Positions 25,606-34,192 of a stretch of DNA of 64,000 nt are shown here, in pieces. Source of the DNA: Variovorax sp. PCZ-1 (GTDB lineage Bacteria; Pseudomonadota; Gammaproteobacteria; Burkholderiales; Burkholderiaceae_C); assembly GCF_018413605.1 (NCBI RefSeq), contig NZ_JAHCDN010000001.1, positions 682,001-746,000 of the forward strand. The letters are read 5' to 3'. The position numbers and the translations under genes are program-made. The notes below the pieces were generated by a model. The model worked only from the letters and a program-made list of their open reading frames with translations, did no database searches and was not told the DNA's origin. Numbering within the stretch: position 1 is the stretch's first letter; every line of letters starts with the position of its first letter.

Positions 25606-26643
25606 TCAAAACAACTGCAAGCTGATCCAGTAAGCCACTGCGGCGACAAATGCACTCGCAGGAATCGTGAAAATCCAGGCCCAGACGATGCCGCCCGCAA
25701 CGCCCCAGCGCACGCCGCTGGCGCGCTCCACTGAGCCCACGCCCACGATCGCGCCCGTGATGGTGTGCGTGGTGGAGACTGGGATGCCCAAGGCTGTGGC
25801 GGTAAACAGCGTCATCGCGCCGCCCGTCTCGGCACAGAAGCCACCCACGGGTTTGAGCTTGGTGATTTTTTGTCCCATCGTTTTCACAATTCGCCAGCCG
25901 CCAAACATGGTGCCCAGGCCAATCGTGATGTAGCAGGCGATCACCACCCAGCCGGGCAGATAATTTTTATCGGCCTTCATCCATTCAGGCAGGCCTTGCA
26001 CACCTGAGGCTGTGGCGGCCATCAGCAGCAGCCAGATGATGCCAGCGGTTTTTTGCGCATCGTTGCCGCCATGGCCCAGGCTGTAGGCGGCTGCAGAAGC
26101 GAGTTGCAAACGGCGAAACCAGCGGTCTGTCTGGCTGGGCGTGCGTTTACGGCAGACCCAAGCCACGATCACCATCATCAGTGATCCCAGCAAGAAGCCC
26201 ATCAGCGGCGAGACGAGAATGAAGGCGACGATTTTCAAGATGCCTGCACCAATCAGCACACCCGTGCCAGCCTTGGCAATGGCCGCGCCCACAATGCCGC
26301 CGATCAACGCATGTGATGAGCTGCTCGGGATGCCATACCACCAAGTAATGATGTTCCAGGTGATCGCGCCCACCAATGCGCCAAACACCACATGCATATC
26401 CACAATGCCCGGCATCACCACGCCTTTGCCAATGGTGGCGGCCACGCTGAGTGCAAAAATAAAATAAGCCACAAAGTTAAAAAACGCGGCAAATAACACA
26501 GCCTGCAGCGGCTTCAAAACGCCAGTAGAGACGACGGTGGCAATCGAGTTGGCGGCATCGTGAAAGCCGTTCATGAAGTCAAACGCCAATGCAAGCAGCA
26601 CCAGCATGAAGACCACCCACAGCGCGGTAGGCACTTGTTCCAT
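25606..26643 (-). CDS. pit: Low-affinity inorganic phosphate transporter PiT
   Basis: Proton-coupled uptake of metal-phosphate at the inner membrane. The 345 residues have about ten hydrophobic segments and the two PiT signature repeats: FDFMNGFHDAANSIATVVSTGVL near residue 22 and SAAAYSLGHGGNDAQKTAGII near residue 190. GIPVSTTHTITGAIVGVGS is also typical. It lies 26 bases after the DUF47 gene, the standard partner. A Pho-box-like site precedes that partner, suggesting Pi-dependent control of both genes. Confidence 0.94.
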   Translation of the reverse strand: MEQVPTALWVVFMLVLLALAFDFMNGFHDAANSIATVVSTGVLKPLQAVLFAAFFNFVAYFIFALSVAATIGKGVVMPGIVDMHVVFGALVGAITWNIITWWYGIPSSSSHALIGGIVGAAIAKAGTGVLIGAGILKIVAFILVSPLMGFLLGSLMMVIVAWVCRKRTPSQTDRWFRRLQLASAAAYSLGHGGNDAQKTAGIIWLLLMAATASGVQGLPEWMKADKNYLPGWVVIACYITIGLGTMFGGWRIVKTMGQKITKLKPVGGFCAETGGAMTLFTATALGIPVSTTHTITGAIVGVGSVERASGVRWGVAGGIVWAWIFTIPASAFVAAVAYWISLQLF

Positions 26644-26669
26644 TCTGAAATCCTCTTTGAATTGAGGTT

Positions 26670-27317
26670 TTAAGAATTCTCGAGGACAACGCCCTCGATC
26701 AAATTGGCCACATCTTCGCAGCGGTCCGTGATCGTCTCCAGCAGCTCGTAAATCGCCTTGAGCTTGAGCACCTCGCGCACATCGGGCTCTTCGCGAAAGA
26801 GTTTGCTCATCGCTGAGCGCATCACGCGGTCAGCATCGGATTCGAGGCGGTCAATCTCTTCGCAGGTCTTCAGAGCTGCTTCTGCGGTATCGTTATCGGA
26901 GAGCTTATTGAGCAAGCCTACTGCGCTCTTCAAGCGCTCGCAGCATTTCACGCTCAGGTCTGTGAGGCGTTTGATCTCATCCGTCATGGCGCGTACGTCA
27001 TACAAGGCCATGGTCTCTGCCGAATCCTGAATCAAATCCGCTACATCGTCCATCGTGTTGATGAGCTTGTGAATCTGCTCGCGATCAATCGGCGTGATGA
27101 AGGTCTTGTGCAGCATCTTGTTCACGTCGTGCGTGATGCGATCCGCTGCGCGCTCGGCGCTGTCTACCTCGGCGTTGTATTTTTCGCGCAGGATTGGATC
27201 GCTGTAATTGGCGACGAGTTGTTCAAATGCTTTGGCTGCCTCGACGATGCGATCAGCATGCTGATCAAACATCTCAAAAAAATTGCCTTCGCGGGGGAGC
27301 AGTTTGCCGAAAAACAT
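26670..27317 (-). CDS. DUF47 (YkaA/PhoU-like) phosphate transport accessory protein
   Basis: A helical PhoU-like protein of 215 residues, starting MFFGKLLPREGNFFEMFDQHADRIVEAAKAFEQL. The DUF47 pattern includes ERAADRITHDVNKMLHKTFITPIDREQIHKLINTMDDVADLI. It pairs with PiT in many bacteria and probably modulates its activity. ATG at 27317 fits the family; a longer frame would cross the Pho-box-like site, so it is rejected. Confidence 0.92.
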   Translation of the reverse strand: MFFGKLLPREGNFFEMFDQHADRIVEAAKAFEQLVANYSDPILREKYNAEVDSAERAADRITHDVNKMLHKTFITPIDREQIHKLINTMDDVADLIQDSAETMALYDVRAMTDEIKRLTDLSVKCCERLKSAVGLLNKLSDNDTAEAALKTCEEIDRLESDADRVMRSAMSKLFREEPDVREVLKLKAIYELLETITDRCEDVANLIEGVVLENS

Positions 27318-27340
27318 GGGTACAACCTCAAAAATGTTAT

Positions 27341-27359
27341 GTGACGGTTTTATGACAGT
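27341..27359 (-). promoter_or_regulatory. Pho box upstream of DUF47-pit
   Basis: The minus-strand sequence CTGTCATAAAACCGTCAC is very close to the E. coli Pho box CTGTCATAWAWCTGTCAY, with half-sites 11 bases apart. It lies about 24 bases upstream of the DUF47 start. Confidence 0.8.
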
Positions 27360-27453
27360 CATTGTACCGGGGTGATTCAGCGTCAACGCCTTGCTGCTGC
27401 TTTGACTTTCATGCGATGGACCCGTGCGCAGCACAGGTTCGCATCTGAATCGC

Positions 27454-27486
27454 GCACCTGCGCTGACCCGCACGTGGCGCAGGTGC
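27454..27486. repeat. Perfect 10-base inverted repeat
   Basis: GCACCTGCGC and GCGCAGGTGC are separated by 13 bases in the 316-base gap between the DUF47 gene and the aldehyde dehydrogenase. There is no T run after it on the plus strand, so it is not a typical terminator. The rest of the gap holds a Pho-box-like site and dispersed element copy 9; I see no gene. Confidence 0.6.
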
Positions 27487-27500
27487 AGCTCATCTCACCC

Positions 27501-27569
27501 TAAATTTTAAGCAAAAGTGGCCGATTGACGGCGTACATACTGCGCAAAGTGCTATGAAAATTATAGTAA
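27501..27569 (-). repeat. Dispersed element copy 9 (intergenic)
   Basis: Minus-strand reading: TTACTATAATTTTCATAGCA, then CTTTGCGCAG, then TACGCCGTCAATCGGCC and TTTTGCTTAAAATTT. It lies downstream of the aldehyde dehydrogenase gene, between that gene and the DUF47 promoter. Confidence 0.86.
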
Positions 27570-27633
27570 AAGGCAGTGCAGCTATCGCACATGAAAACTG
27601 GTGAGTGGATCGCGCCCTACCGTGGATTCATAC

Positions 27634-29067
27634 CTAGCCGTGGCGCACAGCCACAGTTTTTAGTTGCGTGAATCCATACAAGGCCTCGAAACCCTTCTCG
27701 CGTCCGTAGCCCGAGGATTTCACGCCGCCAAAGGGCAGCTCTACGCCGCCGCCTGCGCCATAGTTGTTGATGAAGACTTGGCCTGCTTGGATGCGTTTGG
27801 CTAGGCGCAGTTGGCGCGCGCCGTCGCGCGTCCACAGGCCTGCGACGAGGCCGAATTTTGTGGCGTTGGCGATGCGGATCGCTTCGTCTTCGTCTTTGAA
27901 TTTCATCGCGCAGAGCACAGGGCCGAAGATTTCTTCTTGCGCCAAGCGATGATGCACAGGCACATCGCGCAGCAGAGTAGGGGCTTGGTAGTAGCCGCTC
28001 TCGGGCGCAACATCTACAACTTTGCCTTGCGCCACCATGGGAATGCCAGCCACTTGCGCATCAGACAGAAAATCCCACACGCGCTGCTGCTGGCTTTGCC
28101 TAATCAGTGGGCCCAAATCCAAATCCATCGCAGGCGGGCCAGCGCGCAAGTTTTCAAAGGCTGTGCCTAAGCGATCCAGCAGCTTGTCGTAGATCAGTTC
28201 ATCGACCAAAAGCCGCGAGCCAGCCGAGCAAGTTTGCCCCGCGTTTTGCACGATGGCGTTGATGATCACGGGAATCGCTGCATCCAAATCCGCATCGGCA
28301 AACACAATCTGCGGGCTCTTGCCGCCGAGCTCCAGCGTCACCGGGCAATGCCGCTCTGCTGCCACTTGCTGAATTAAAGTGCCCACGCGCGGGCTGCCGG
28401 TGAAGCTGATGTGGTCGATACCGGGGTGCTTTGCTATCGCATCACCCACCTCGTGGCCATAGCCCGTGATGATGTTGATCGCACCTGCCGGAAAGCCTAC
28501 ATCCGCAGCCAATTGAGCGACGCGCAGCAGAGAAAGGCAAGCATCTTCCGAAGGCTTCACAACGCAGACATTGCCCGCAGCCAGAGCCCCGCCCACGCTG
28601 CGACCAAAAATCTGCATCGGGTAGTTCCAGGGAATGATGTTGCCCACCACCCCAAAAGCCTCACGCCAGGTGAACACCGCAAAACCGTTTTGATACGGAA
28701 TCGTCTCGCCCATCAGCTTATCGGCTGCACCTGCATAAAACTCAAAATAACGCGAGAGCGCCGCAGCATCGGCTTTGGCCTGCTTCACAGGCTTGCCGCA
28801 ATCGCGCTGCTCAATCGCCGCCAACTCATCCGCATGCTCGGCCACTTTCATCGAGAGCTTCATGAGCAAGCGCCCGCGCTCAGCAGCCGTGATGTGTTGC
28901 CATACGTTTTCATAGCAAGCGCGTGCGGCTCGCACGGCAGCATCCACATCTTGCGCCGTGCCGCGCGCGATCTGCTCATAAACCTCGCCCGTTGCCGGAT
29001 CGGTCGTGGGCAATGTTTGGCCGCTGGAGGCGGGGGTGTTTTGGTTGTTGATGTAGTGGTGTTGCAT
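27634..29067 (-). CDS. NAD(P)-dependent aldehyde dehydrogenase
   Basis: A 477-residue ALDH-superfamily enzyme that oxidises an aldehyde to its acid. The general-base Glu is in VTLELGGKSPQIV, the nucleophile Cys in QNAGQTCSAGSRLLV, and the cofactor loop in ISFTGSPRVGTLI. Its C-terminus GGVKSSGYGREKGFEALYGFTQLKTVAV resembles betaine aldehyde or gamma-aminobutyraldehyde dehydrogenases. ATG at 29067 (MQHHYINNQ) is chosen over an upstream in-frame start. It is 53 bases downstream of the LuxR-type gene, in the same direction. Substrate unknown. Confidence 0.9.
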   Translation of the reverse strand: MQHHYINNQNTPASSGQTLPTTDPATGEVYEQIARGTAQDVDAAVRAARACYENVWQHITAAERGRLLMKLSMKVAEHADELAAIEQRDCGKPVKQAKADAAALSRYFEFYAGAADKLMGETIPYQNGFAVFTWREAFGVVGNIIPWNYPMQIFGRSVGGALAAGNVCVVKPSEDACLSLLRVAQLAADVGFPAGAINIITGYGHEVGDAIAKHPGIDHISFTGSPRVGTLIQQVAAERHCPVTLELGGKSPQIVFADADLDAAIPVIINAIVQNAGQTCSAGSRLLVDELIYDKLLDRLGTAFENLRAGPPAMDLDLGPLIRQSQQQRVWDFLSDAQVAGIPMVAQGKVVDVAPESGYYQAPTLLRDVPVHHRLAQEEIFGPVLCAMKFKDEDEAIRIANATKFGLVAGLWTRDGARQLRLAKRIQAGQVFINNYGAGGGVELPFGGVKSSGYGREKGFEALYGFTQLKTVAVRHG

Positions 29068-29119
29068 GGTGAGCAAATTGTAGGACGAGCCGCCCCATCT
29101 CACATACCAGCCAAACTGC

Positions 29120-30310
29120 TCAGCGTAATTGCACAGCCCGAGATGCGTTTGCGGCTACGGGCGGTGTGAGAGCAGCGGCCAGTGCCATCAGTTGCGTTTG
29201 TTTGTGCGTCTTGGTTTTCGCAAGCAAATGCCGCGTGTGCGTGACGACTGTGCTTTCACTCAGGTGCAGAGTTTTGGCGATCTCTTTGGCGCTCAGGCCT
29301 TGCGCTAAATGCTGGAAGACACGAATCTCCGCTGGGGTGAGGGCATAGAGGGTGGCCAGCAAGGATTCGGTCACGGGCGTGGCTGTGTCGCGTGAGCAGA
29401 GGAAAATTGCCACAGCAGCCTGGGTGAAGCCGCTGCGAATATCACTCACCTGCAAGGGCAGCACATAGGCGATCAAAGGCGTTTGCCCAGGTGCTTGAAG
29501 CGTGATACCAATGCCGCGATGCCCAAGCGTTGCATCGCCAAGAGCCGCCATCTCAATGGCTTGCTGCAGCGATTGGATGTGTTGCACATGCGTGGAAGCG
29601 GAGCTTGCTGCAGCGTTCTCATTCGCTCGCAAATGACCATTCACCAGTTCAAGCGTCTCGGCTTTCTCAAGCAAGGCATCGGCTGCAGCGTTGATCTGAT
29701 GCACTTTGCCAAACCGATCCGTGAGGATCACGGGGCTGGACAGCACATCAATCAAATGACGGTAGCTTTGCTGTGTATTGCTTTGGGTATTGAGCAGATC
29801 GCCAATCATGGCCGCTCGGCGGAAATGCGGCGCGAGAAGTTGCATGAACCGATGCTCTTCGGGTTGCACCAAATCGCGCGATGCGCTGGTGATCGCTGCT
29901 GCAATACCAATACGATCACCCGTTTGCGCGAATTTACACACCGAGGAATCTCGCAAGCCTTGTGGCTGCACCCACTCGCGATAGAAACGGCTGGTTTGGA
30001 ATTCACGTTCGTCAAACATATCCATCGACGAACCCGGCGTATCCAATGATCCTTGTATGAGCTGAGTCAAACCGGGCACATCAAGAGCGAAATCCTGGTT
30101 GAGTCGTTGCAGTTGGGCGGCATCCCAAGGCGAATGTGCAACGGCAATGGCTTGCTGAAAGTCTGGCGTAGAAAGCGTGAGGCTCACGTAGGCGGCATCC
30201 ATCGTGTCAGCCACTCGTGCAAGCGTCTTCGCCCATTCCTGAGGCTGCAATGCGCAATCGTAAATGTCCGAGATCAGAGAGGAAATCAGCTCAGGAGTCA
30301 GGTACTTCAT
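29120..30310 (-). CDS. LuxR-family helix-turn-helix regulator
   Basis: A 396-residue regulator. The C-terminal 65 residues are a LuxR/FixJ-type DNA-binding domain (LTPAEIRVFQHLAQGLSAKEIAKTLHLSESTVVTHTRHLLAKTKTHKQTQL). The long N-terminal part includes a PAS-like region near 190-230 (SSPVILTDRFGKVHQINAAADALLEKAETLEL). No receiver domain is seen. ATG at 30310 (MKYLTPELI) is chosen. It precedes the aldehyde dehydrogenase in the same direction and may control it. Confidence 0.85.
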   Translation of the reverse strand: MKYLTPELISSLISDIYDCALQPQEWAKTLARVADTMDAAYVSLTLSTPDFQQAIAVAHSPWDAAQLQRLNQDFALDVPGLTQLIQGSLDTPGSSMDMFDEREFQTSRFYREWVQPQGLRDSSVCKFAQTGDRIGIAAAITSASRDLVQPEEHRFMQLLAPHFRRAAMIGDLLNTQSNTQQSYRHLIDVLSSPVILTDRFGKVHQINAAADALLEKAETLELVNGHLRANENAAASSASTHVQHIQSLQQAIEMAALGDATLGHRGIGITLQAPGQTPLIAYVLPLQVSDIRSGFTQAAVAIFLCSRDTATPVTESLLATLYALTPAEIRVFQHLAQGLSAKEIAKTLHLSESTVVTHTRHLLAKTKTHKQTQLMALAAALTPPVAANASRAVQLR

Positions 30311-30434
30311 TGATAGGCTGTTGTTTTGATCCCTTGAATGAAACCACAATTAGCCCGAAGTCTTAGCAAATCGCCTTCAAATCGCGATCCCAGTGTTGAA
30401 CCGGCGCGACATTATTGCTACTTAACTAGATGAC

Positions 30435-31019
30435 TTAGCGTGGTTTGTTGAGCTGATAAATCAATTGAGCTTTGGCCTCAGGCCATTCACCTGCCGTCAT
30501 GCTGTACATCACGGTATCGCGAATCGTGCCATCGCGGCGCAGGGCGTGGCCGCGAATGATGCCGTCTTTGCGTGCACCCAAGCGCTCAATCGCCGCTTGG
30601 CTTTTAAAGTTGAAGTTGTCAGTGCGCCAGCCCACGGTGCGGCATTGCAGAGTTTCAAACGCATGCGTCATCATCAGCAGTTTGCAGGTGCTGTTCACAT
30701 GCGTACGCTGCAAGCTCTGCGCATACCAGGTGTAGCCAATCTCCACGCGACGCAAGGCTGGCACGATGTCGTGATAGCTGCTCGAGCCCAGCACTTTGCC
30801 TGATGCTTCATCAATCACGGCAAAGGCAAAACGGTCTGCCATTTTGTGTGCTGTCTCGATGTAGGTGCGCACGTTTTCTGGCTCGGGCACGGAGGTGATA
30901 CGCAGCTTCCAAAGCTCGCCATCTTTGGCCGCTTCGCGCAAGCCTTCTTCGTGGGAGAGCGCAATCGGCTCCATACGAATACCGCGGTCTGAGAGGGTTA
31001 CGGGTTGAACAAATGACAT
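30435..31019 (-). CDS. GNAT-family N-acetyltransferase (RimJ/RimL type)
   Basis: A 194-residue acetyltransferase using acetyl-CoA. The RimJ/RimL-like core is visible: RRVEIGYTWYAQSLQRTHVNSTCKLLMMTHAFETL, with the substrate and CoA regions, then RTVGWRTDNFNFKSQAAIERLGARKDGIIRGHALRRDGTIRDTVMYSM. Such enzymes acetylate ribosomal proteins, amino acids or small amines; the target is not known. It stands alone, with a dispersed element upstream. Confidence 0.88.
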   Translation of the reverse strand: MSFVQPVTLSDRGIRMEPIALSHEEGLREAAKDGELWKLRITSVPEPENVRTYIETAHKMADRFAFAVIDEASGKVLGSSSYHDIVPALRRVEIGYTWYAQSLQRTHVNSTCKLLMMTHAFETLQCRTVGWRTDNFNFKSQAAIERLGARKDGIIRGHALRRDGTIRDTVMYSMTAGEWPEAKAQLIYQLNKPR

Positions 31020-31060
31020 ACGGTTTCCTGTCTTTTAAGAAGAGAAGGCGACTACTCAAT

Positions 31061-31127
31061 CAATATTAAATTCATAGCACTCTGCGCATATTCTATGCCG
31101 GCGATAGGCGGATTATCCTTAAATATT
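31061..31127 (+). repeat. Dispersed element copy 10 (intergenic)
   Basis: Plus-strand reading: AATATTAAATTCATAGCACT, then CTGCGCATATTC, then TATGCCGGCGATAGGCGG and TTATCCTTAAA. It lies between the GNAT gene and the atypical zinc-ribbon-like gene and is in direct orientation to copy 11 on that gene's other side. Confidence 0.88.
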
Positions 31128-31175
31128 TGCTTTCTAGAGGCTAGTGATGCATCACTAGCGCCCGTGGAGCGCGAG

Positions 31176-32123
31176 TTAGGTTTCTGTGCGATAGCGTAGA
31201 AAGAGCTCTTTAGCATTCAAGTGTCCTTCGATGGCTTCTAGCAGCTTTGCGAAATCGTCCTCAGATCCAGTTCGTGAGTGCATATTCTCGCTAGAGCTTG
31301 CGTATAAAGCTGGGAGGGATGGCATACCTGAAGTCATCCGGTTGTCTAGGCTAGCGTTGTACCTCGCCCCGAGGTCGTCCCCAGTGATTCTTAACGACAG
31401 AGGCAACTTCAAGCAAATCTTCATGTAGTGCTCTAGAAATGTACGTGCGTGATAGAAGGCTGCTGGAATGTCATTTTCTGACGCAGCGCTTTTGGCATCG
31501 CGGATTATTGGCTGCAGCTCTTTCGGGATAACTTTGGGCGCATCGATTGGAAGCCGCTTTGACCTGCCAGCCAGTGTTAAGCGCAGACCTTCCCGATTGA
31601 TGAGAGCGGTGGTGTGGCACTGCTTGCAGTTGACGCACTGATAAGTTAGACAGAAGAGCTGCTGCGTCTTCAAGCCGATCTTTGGGTAGGCATCAGTAAG
31701 GCCATCCCACCACATCGCAGTAACGCTAGAGAAGCTGTGTTCATCTTTGCAGTGATCGCAGTAGAGTTTCAACGGTGGTAGACCGAACGCAAGCTTAAGC
31801 CCGTCGCTAGGCGTACCGAGCGGTGAGTCACCAACACCGCAGAAGAACTCAGCTCGCTGTCGATTCTCTTTAGCAACATCTAGGCTAACCGGAACCCAAG
31901 GTCGTTTTGAGAACTCAGCAGTCAACGCCTCGAATGAGTTGAGCTTCTGAGCGTTGAGGTGATTGTGAAGGTATTCAAGATCTAGTTCGACCTTTTGGTA
32001 TAGCCCCTTCTTGGTCAAGAGCAAACTAAGTGCGCGTCCGATGGCTTCTTGAACCAGAAGCTCCGCCTCAGGTGACTCAGGACGTCCAACATGTGTTCCT
32101 ACGAGATCAGGTGTTCGCGGCAT
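31176..32123 (-). CDS. Hypothetical protein with zinc-binding Cys pairs
   Basis: A 315-residue protein that I cannot assign. A Cys cluster in the middle suggests a zinc ribbon: C122-x2-C125 (LYCDHCKDEHSF) and C163-x2-C166-x2-C169 (YQCVNCKQC). The C-terminal half is helical (AFYHARTFLEHYMKICLKLPLSL), as in some uncharacterised proteins of mobile or defence regions. Its DNA looks less G+C-rich than its neighbours and codon use differs. Dispersed elements in direct orientation bracket the segment. ATG at 32123 is preferred over a TTG 12 bases upstream. Probably acquired by transfer. Confidence 0.65.
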   Translation of the reverse strand: MPRTPDLVGTHVGRPESPEAELLVQEAIGRALSLLLTKKGLYQKVELDLEYLHNHLNAQKLNSFEALTAEFSKRPWVPVSLDVAKENRQRAEFFCGVGDSPLGTPSDGLKLAFGLPPLKLYCDHCKDEHSFSSVTAMWWDGLTDAYPKIGLKTQQLFCLTYQCVNCKQCHTTALINREGLRLTLAGRSKRLPIDAPKVIPKELQPIIRDAKSAASENDIPAAFYHARTFLEHYMKICLKLPLSLRITGDDLGARYNASLDNRMTSGMPSLPALYASSSENMHSRTGSEDDFAKLLEAIEGHLNAKELFLRYRTET

Positions 32124-32400
32124 AAATACTTTCAAATTCTTTGCGTTATCTTAGCCGTCGGCTGCAATCACTGTAATGAACGATCGCCTCAACCTGTGCT
32201 CCAGCCAAGCCGCAGGGCGTGGTGGGCGTGATAGGAATGGGCGGTGCGGCCATTCGCGCTCGCTACCGAGAATGCATGCTACCAAGGTGTTAATGCAAAC
32301 CATCTCAGCAAACCAACAAAACCTCTGCGCGAGGTGCTAGCCGACCATTGCTATCGCGGCCACCATGCCAGCGTACAAAACTCAGCACGAAACGGCAAGC
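32124..32400. other. Intergenic region without a recognisable gene
   Basis: This stretch between the zinc-ribbon-like gene and moxR shows no convincing coding sequence. The plus-strand frame starting at 32244 is antisense to moxR over half its length and has no family features. A fragment of the dispersed element lies at 32318-32341. The rest may be gene debris, but I could not identify a parent. Confidence 0.5.
32318..32341 (-). repeat. Degenerate fragment of the dispersed element
   Basis: Minus-strand CTAGCACCTCGCGCAGAGGT resembles the core, with the same CTCGCGCAG variant as copy 3, but head and tail are missing. Confidence 0.45.
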
Positions 32401-32405
32401 AAGCA

Positions 32406-32472
32406 AATACTATTAAATCAATAGCACTCTGCGCAGATTCTATGCTGGCGAACTGCCGAAATCGATTAAAAA
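32406..32472 (+). repeat. Dispersed element copy 11 (intergenic)
   Basis: Plus-strand reading: TACTATTAAATCAATAGCAC, then TCTGCGCAGATTC, then TATGCTGGCGAACTGCCG and ATCGATTAAAAA. It ends at the moxR stop codon region and is one of the copies closest to the consensus. Confidence 0.9.
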
Positions 32473-32473
32473 A

Positions 32474-33316
32474 TCAACGCCCACGCTGGTTCATAAACAC
32501 CAGTTTTTCAAACAACGTCACGTCCTGCTCATTCTTCAGCAGCGCGCCCACCAGCGGCGGCACAGCGATTTTGTCGTCTTTGCTGTGCAGGGCATCGAGC
32601 GGGATGTCTTCAGCCACCAGAAGTTTGATCCAATCAAGCAGTTCGCTCGTTGATGGTTTTTTCTTGATGCCGGGCAGGTTGCGCACGTCGTAGAAAGTTT
32701 TCATCGCCGCGCCGAGCAGCTCTTTTTTCAGGCCGGGGAAATGCACATCCACGATTTGCTGCATGGTGGCGGCTTCGGGGAATTTGATGTAGTGGAAGAA
32801 GCAGCGGCGCAAGAAGGCATCGGGCAGCTCTTTTTCGTTGTTCGATGTAATGAAGACCAGCGGGCGATTTTTTGCTTTGATCAGCTCGCGCGTCTCGTAG
32901 CAATAAAACTCCATGCGATCAATCTCGCGGAGCAAATCGTTGGGGAATTCAATGTCAGCTTTGTCGATTTCGTCGATCAGCAGCGCCACAGGCTCGTCCG
33001 CCGTGAAAGCTTGCCAGAGCACGCCTTTGACGATGTAATTGTGAATATCCTTCACGCGCTCATCGCCCAGCTGCGAATCACGCAAGCGGCTCACGGCATC
33101 GTATTCATACAGGCCTTGCTGCGCCTTGGTGGTCGATTTCACATGCCATTGCAGCAAAGGCATTTTGAGAGCTGAGGCCACTTCCTCGGCCAGCATGGTT
33201 TTGCCAGTGCCGGGCTCGCCTTTGATGAGCAAGGGGCGCTTCAGGGTCATGGCAGCGTTCACAGCCAGCATCAGGTCAGGGGTGGCGACGTAGCCTTGGG
33301 AGCCTTGGAATTTCAT
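32474..33316 (-). CDS. MoxR-family AAA+ ATPase
   Basis: A 280-residue AAA+ ATPase of the MoxR group, usually a chaperone that helps insert cofactors or assemble complexes, often with a von Willebrand factor A partner. Walker A is GEPGTGKTM (near residue 37), Walker B is VALLIDEIDKAD, sensor 1 is FITSNNEKELPDAF, and the arginine-finger region is FLRRCFFHYI. No VWA partner gene is visible in the window. It diverges from the cytochrome c4 gene across about 100 bases. Confidence 0.9.
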   Translation of the reverse strand: MKFQGSQGYVATPDLMLAVNAAMTLKRPLLIKGEPGTGKTMLAEEVASALKMPLLQWHVKSTTKAQQGLYEYDAVSRLRDSQLGDERVKDIHNYIVKGVLWQAFTADEPVALLIDEIDKADIEFPNDLLREIDRMEFYCYETRELIKAKNRPLVFITSNNEKELPDAFLRRCFFHYIKFPEAATMQQIVDVHFPGLKKELLGAAMKTFYDVRNLPGIKKKPSTSELLDWIKLLVAEDIPLDALHSKDDKIAVPPLVGALLKNEQDVTLFEKLVFMNQRGR

Positions 33317-33416
33317 GGTTCGATAAGTCAGTGGAGGTTTTTAGCGGGTGAGCCCACAGCTATAATGCGGGGTTGTTTGACGATGTGCTCAAACGTACCT
33401 CCATTCTGTACGCAAA

Positions 33417-34082
33417 ATGAACAAGTTCCTTGCCGCCGCTCTCGCCATTTTTGTCTCCTCTGTGACCCTCGTCGCCGCAGCCCAAGAAGTCAAAGGCGAT
33501 GTCAAAGCCGGCCAAAGCAAAGCTGCCATGTGTATCGGTTGCCACGGCATCGTAGGCTACCAAGCCAGCTTCCCTGAGATTTATAAAGCGCCGATGATCT
33601 CAGGCCAAGGCGCGAAATACATCAGCAACGCTCTCGCTGCTTACCAAAAAGGTGAGCGTAAGCACCCCACGATGGTGGGCATTGCAGCGTCTCTGTCTGA
33701 GCAAGACATGGCAGATCTGGCCGCTTATTACGCACAACACGGCGTGGTCGCTGGCGCGACTCTGCCTGAGAAAGCTGCCAAAGAGCCATCAGCCGCTGTG
33801 GCTGCATTGCTGACCAAAGGCGCATGTATTTCTTGCCACGGCGCAAATTTTGCCAAGCCGATTGATCCCAGCTACCCCAAAATTGCTGGCCAGCATGCCG
33901 ATTATTTGACCGTGGCGCTCAAGGCCTACAAGACTGAAGGCAACGCGAAAGTTGGCCGTTCTAACGGTGTGATGGCGGGTATTGCTAAACAGTATTCCAA
34001 TGCAGAATTGAAGGCCATGGCTCAATACATCAGCAGCCTGCCTGGTGATTTGAAGACCGTGCCTCAAGCCAAATTCCGCTGA
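33417..34082 (+). CDS. Periplasmic diheme cytochrome c4-like protein
   Basis: A 221-residue secreted electron carrier made of two class I cytochrome c domains. The signal peptide is MNKFLAAALAIFVSSVTLVAAAQ. Heme-binding CxxCH motifs are CIGCHG (near residue 40) and CISCHG (near 138), and axial Met candidates lie in HPTMVGIA and NGVMAGIA. Such proteins feed electrons to terminal oxidases. A strong terminator follows. Confidence 0.92.
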   Translation: MNKFLAAALAIFVSSVTLVAAAQEVKGDVKAGQSKAAMCIGCHGIVGYQASFPEIYKAPMISGQGAKYISNALAAYQKGERKHPTMVGIAASLSEQDMADLAAYYAQHGVVAGATLPEKAAKEPSAAVAALLTKGACISCHGANFAKPIDPSYPKIAGQHADYLTVALKAYKTEGNAKVGRSNGVMAGIAKQYSNAELKAMAQYISSLPGDLKTVPQAKFR

Positions 34083-34116
34083 AATTCTGCGGGTTTGCCA
34101 GGTATCAGTCAGAGAT

Positions 34117-34145
34117 GAGCCACCTTTGGGTGGCTCTTGTTTTTG
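34117..34145 (+). terminator. Rho-independent terminator after cytochrome c4
   Basis: A perfect 8-base stem GAGCCACC-TTTG-GGTGGCTC (34117-34136) followed by TTGTTTTT. Confidence 0.9.
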
Positions 34146-34192
34146 GGTAACATGTGTCTTTGAATGCTCTTTCAGCTTTCAAGGAGAACAAG

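Noticed and set aside
32244-32693. Plus-strand frame of 149 residues upstream of and across moxR
   Set aside because: Half is antisense to moxR, and part is encoded by element copy 11; no ribosome site or family features.
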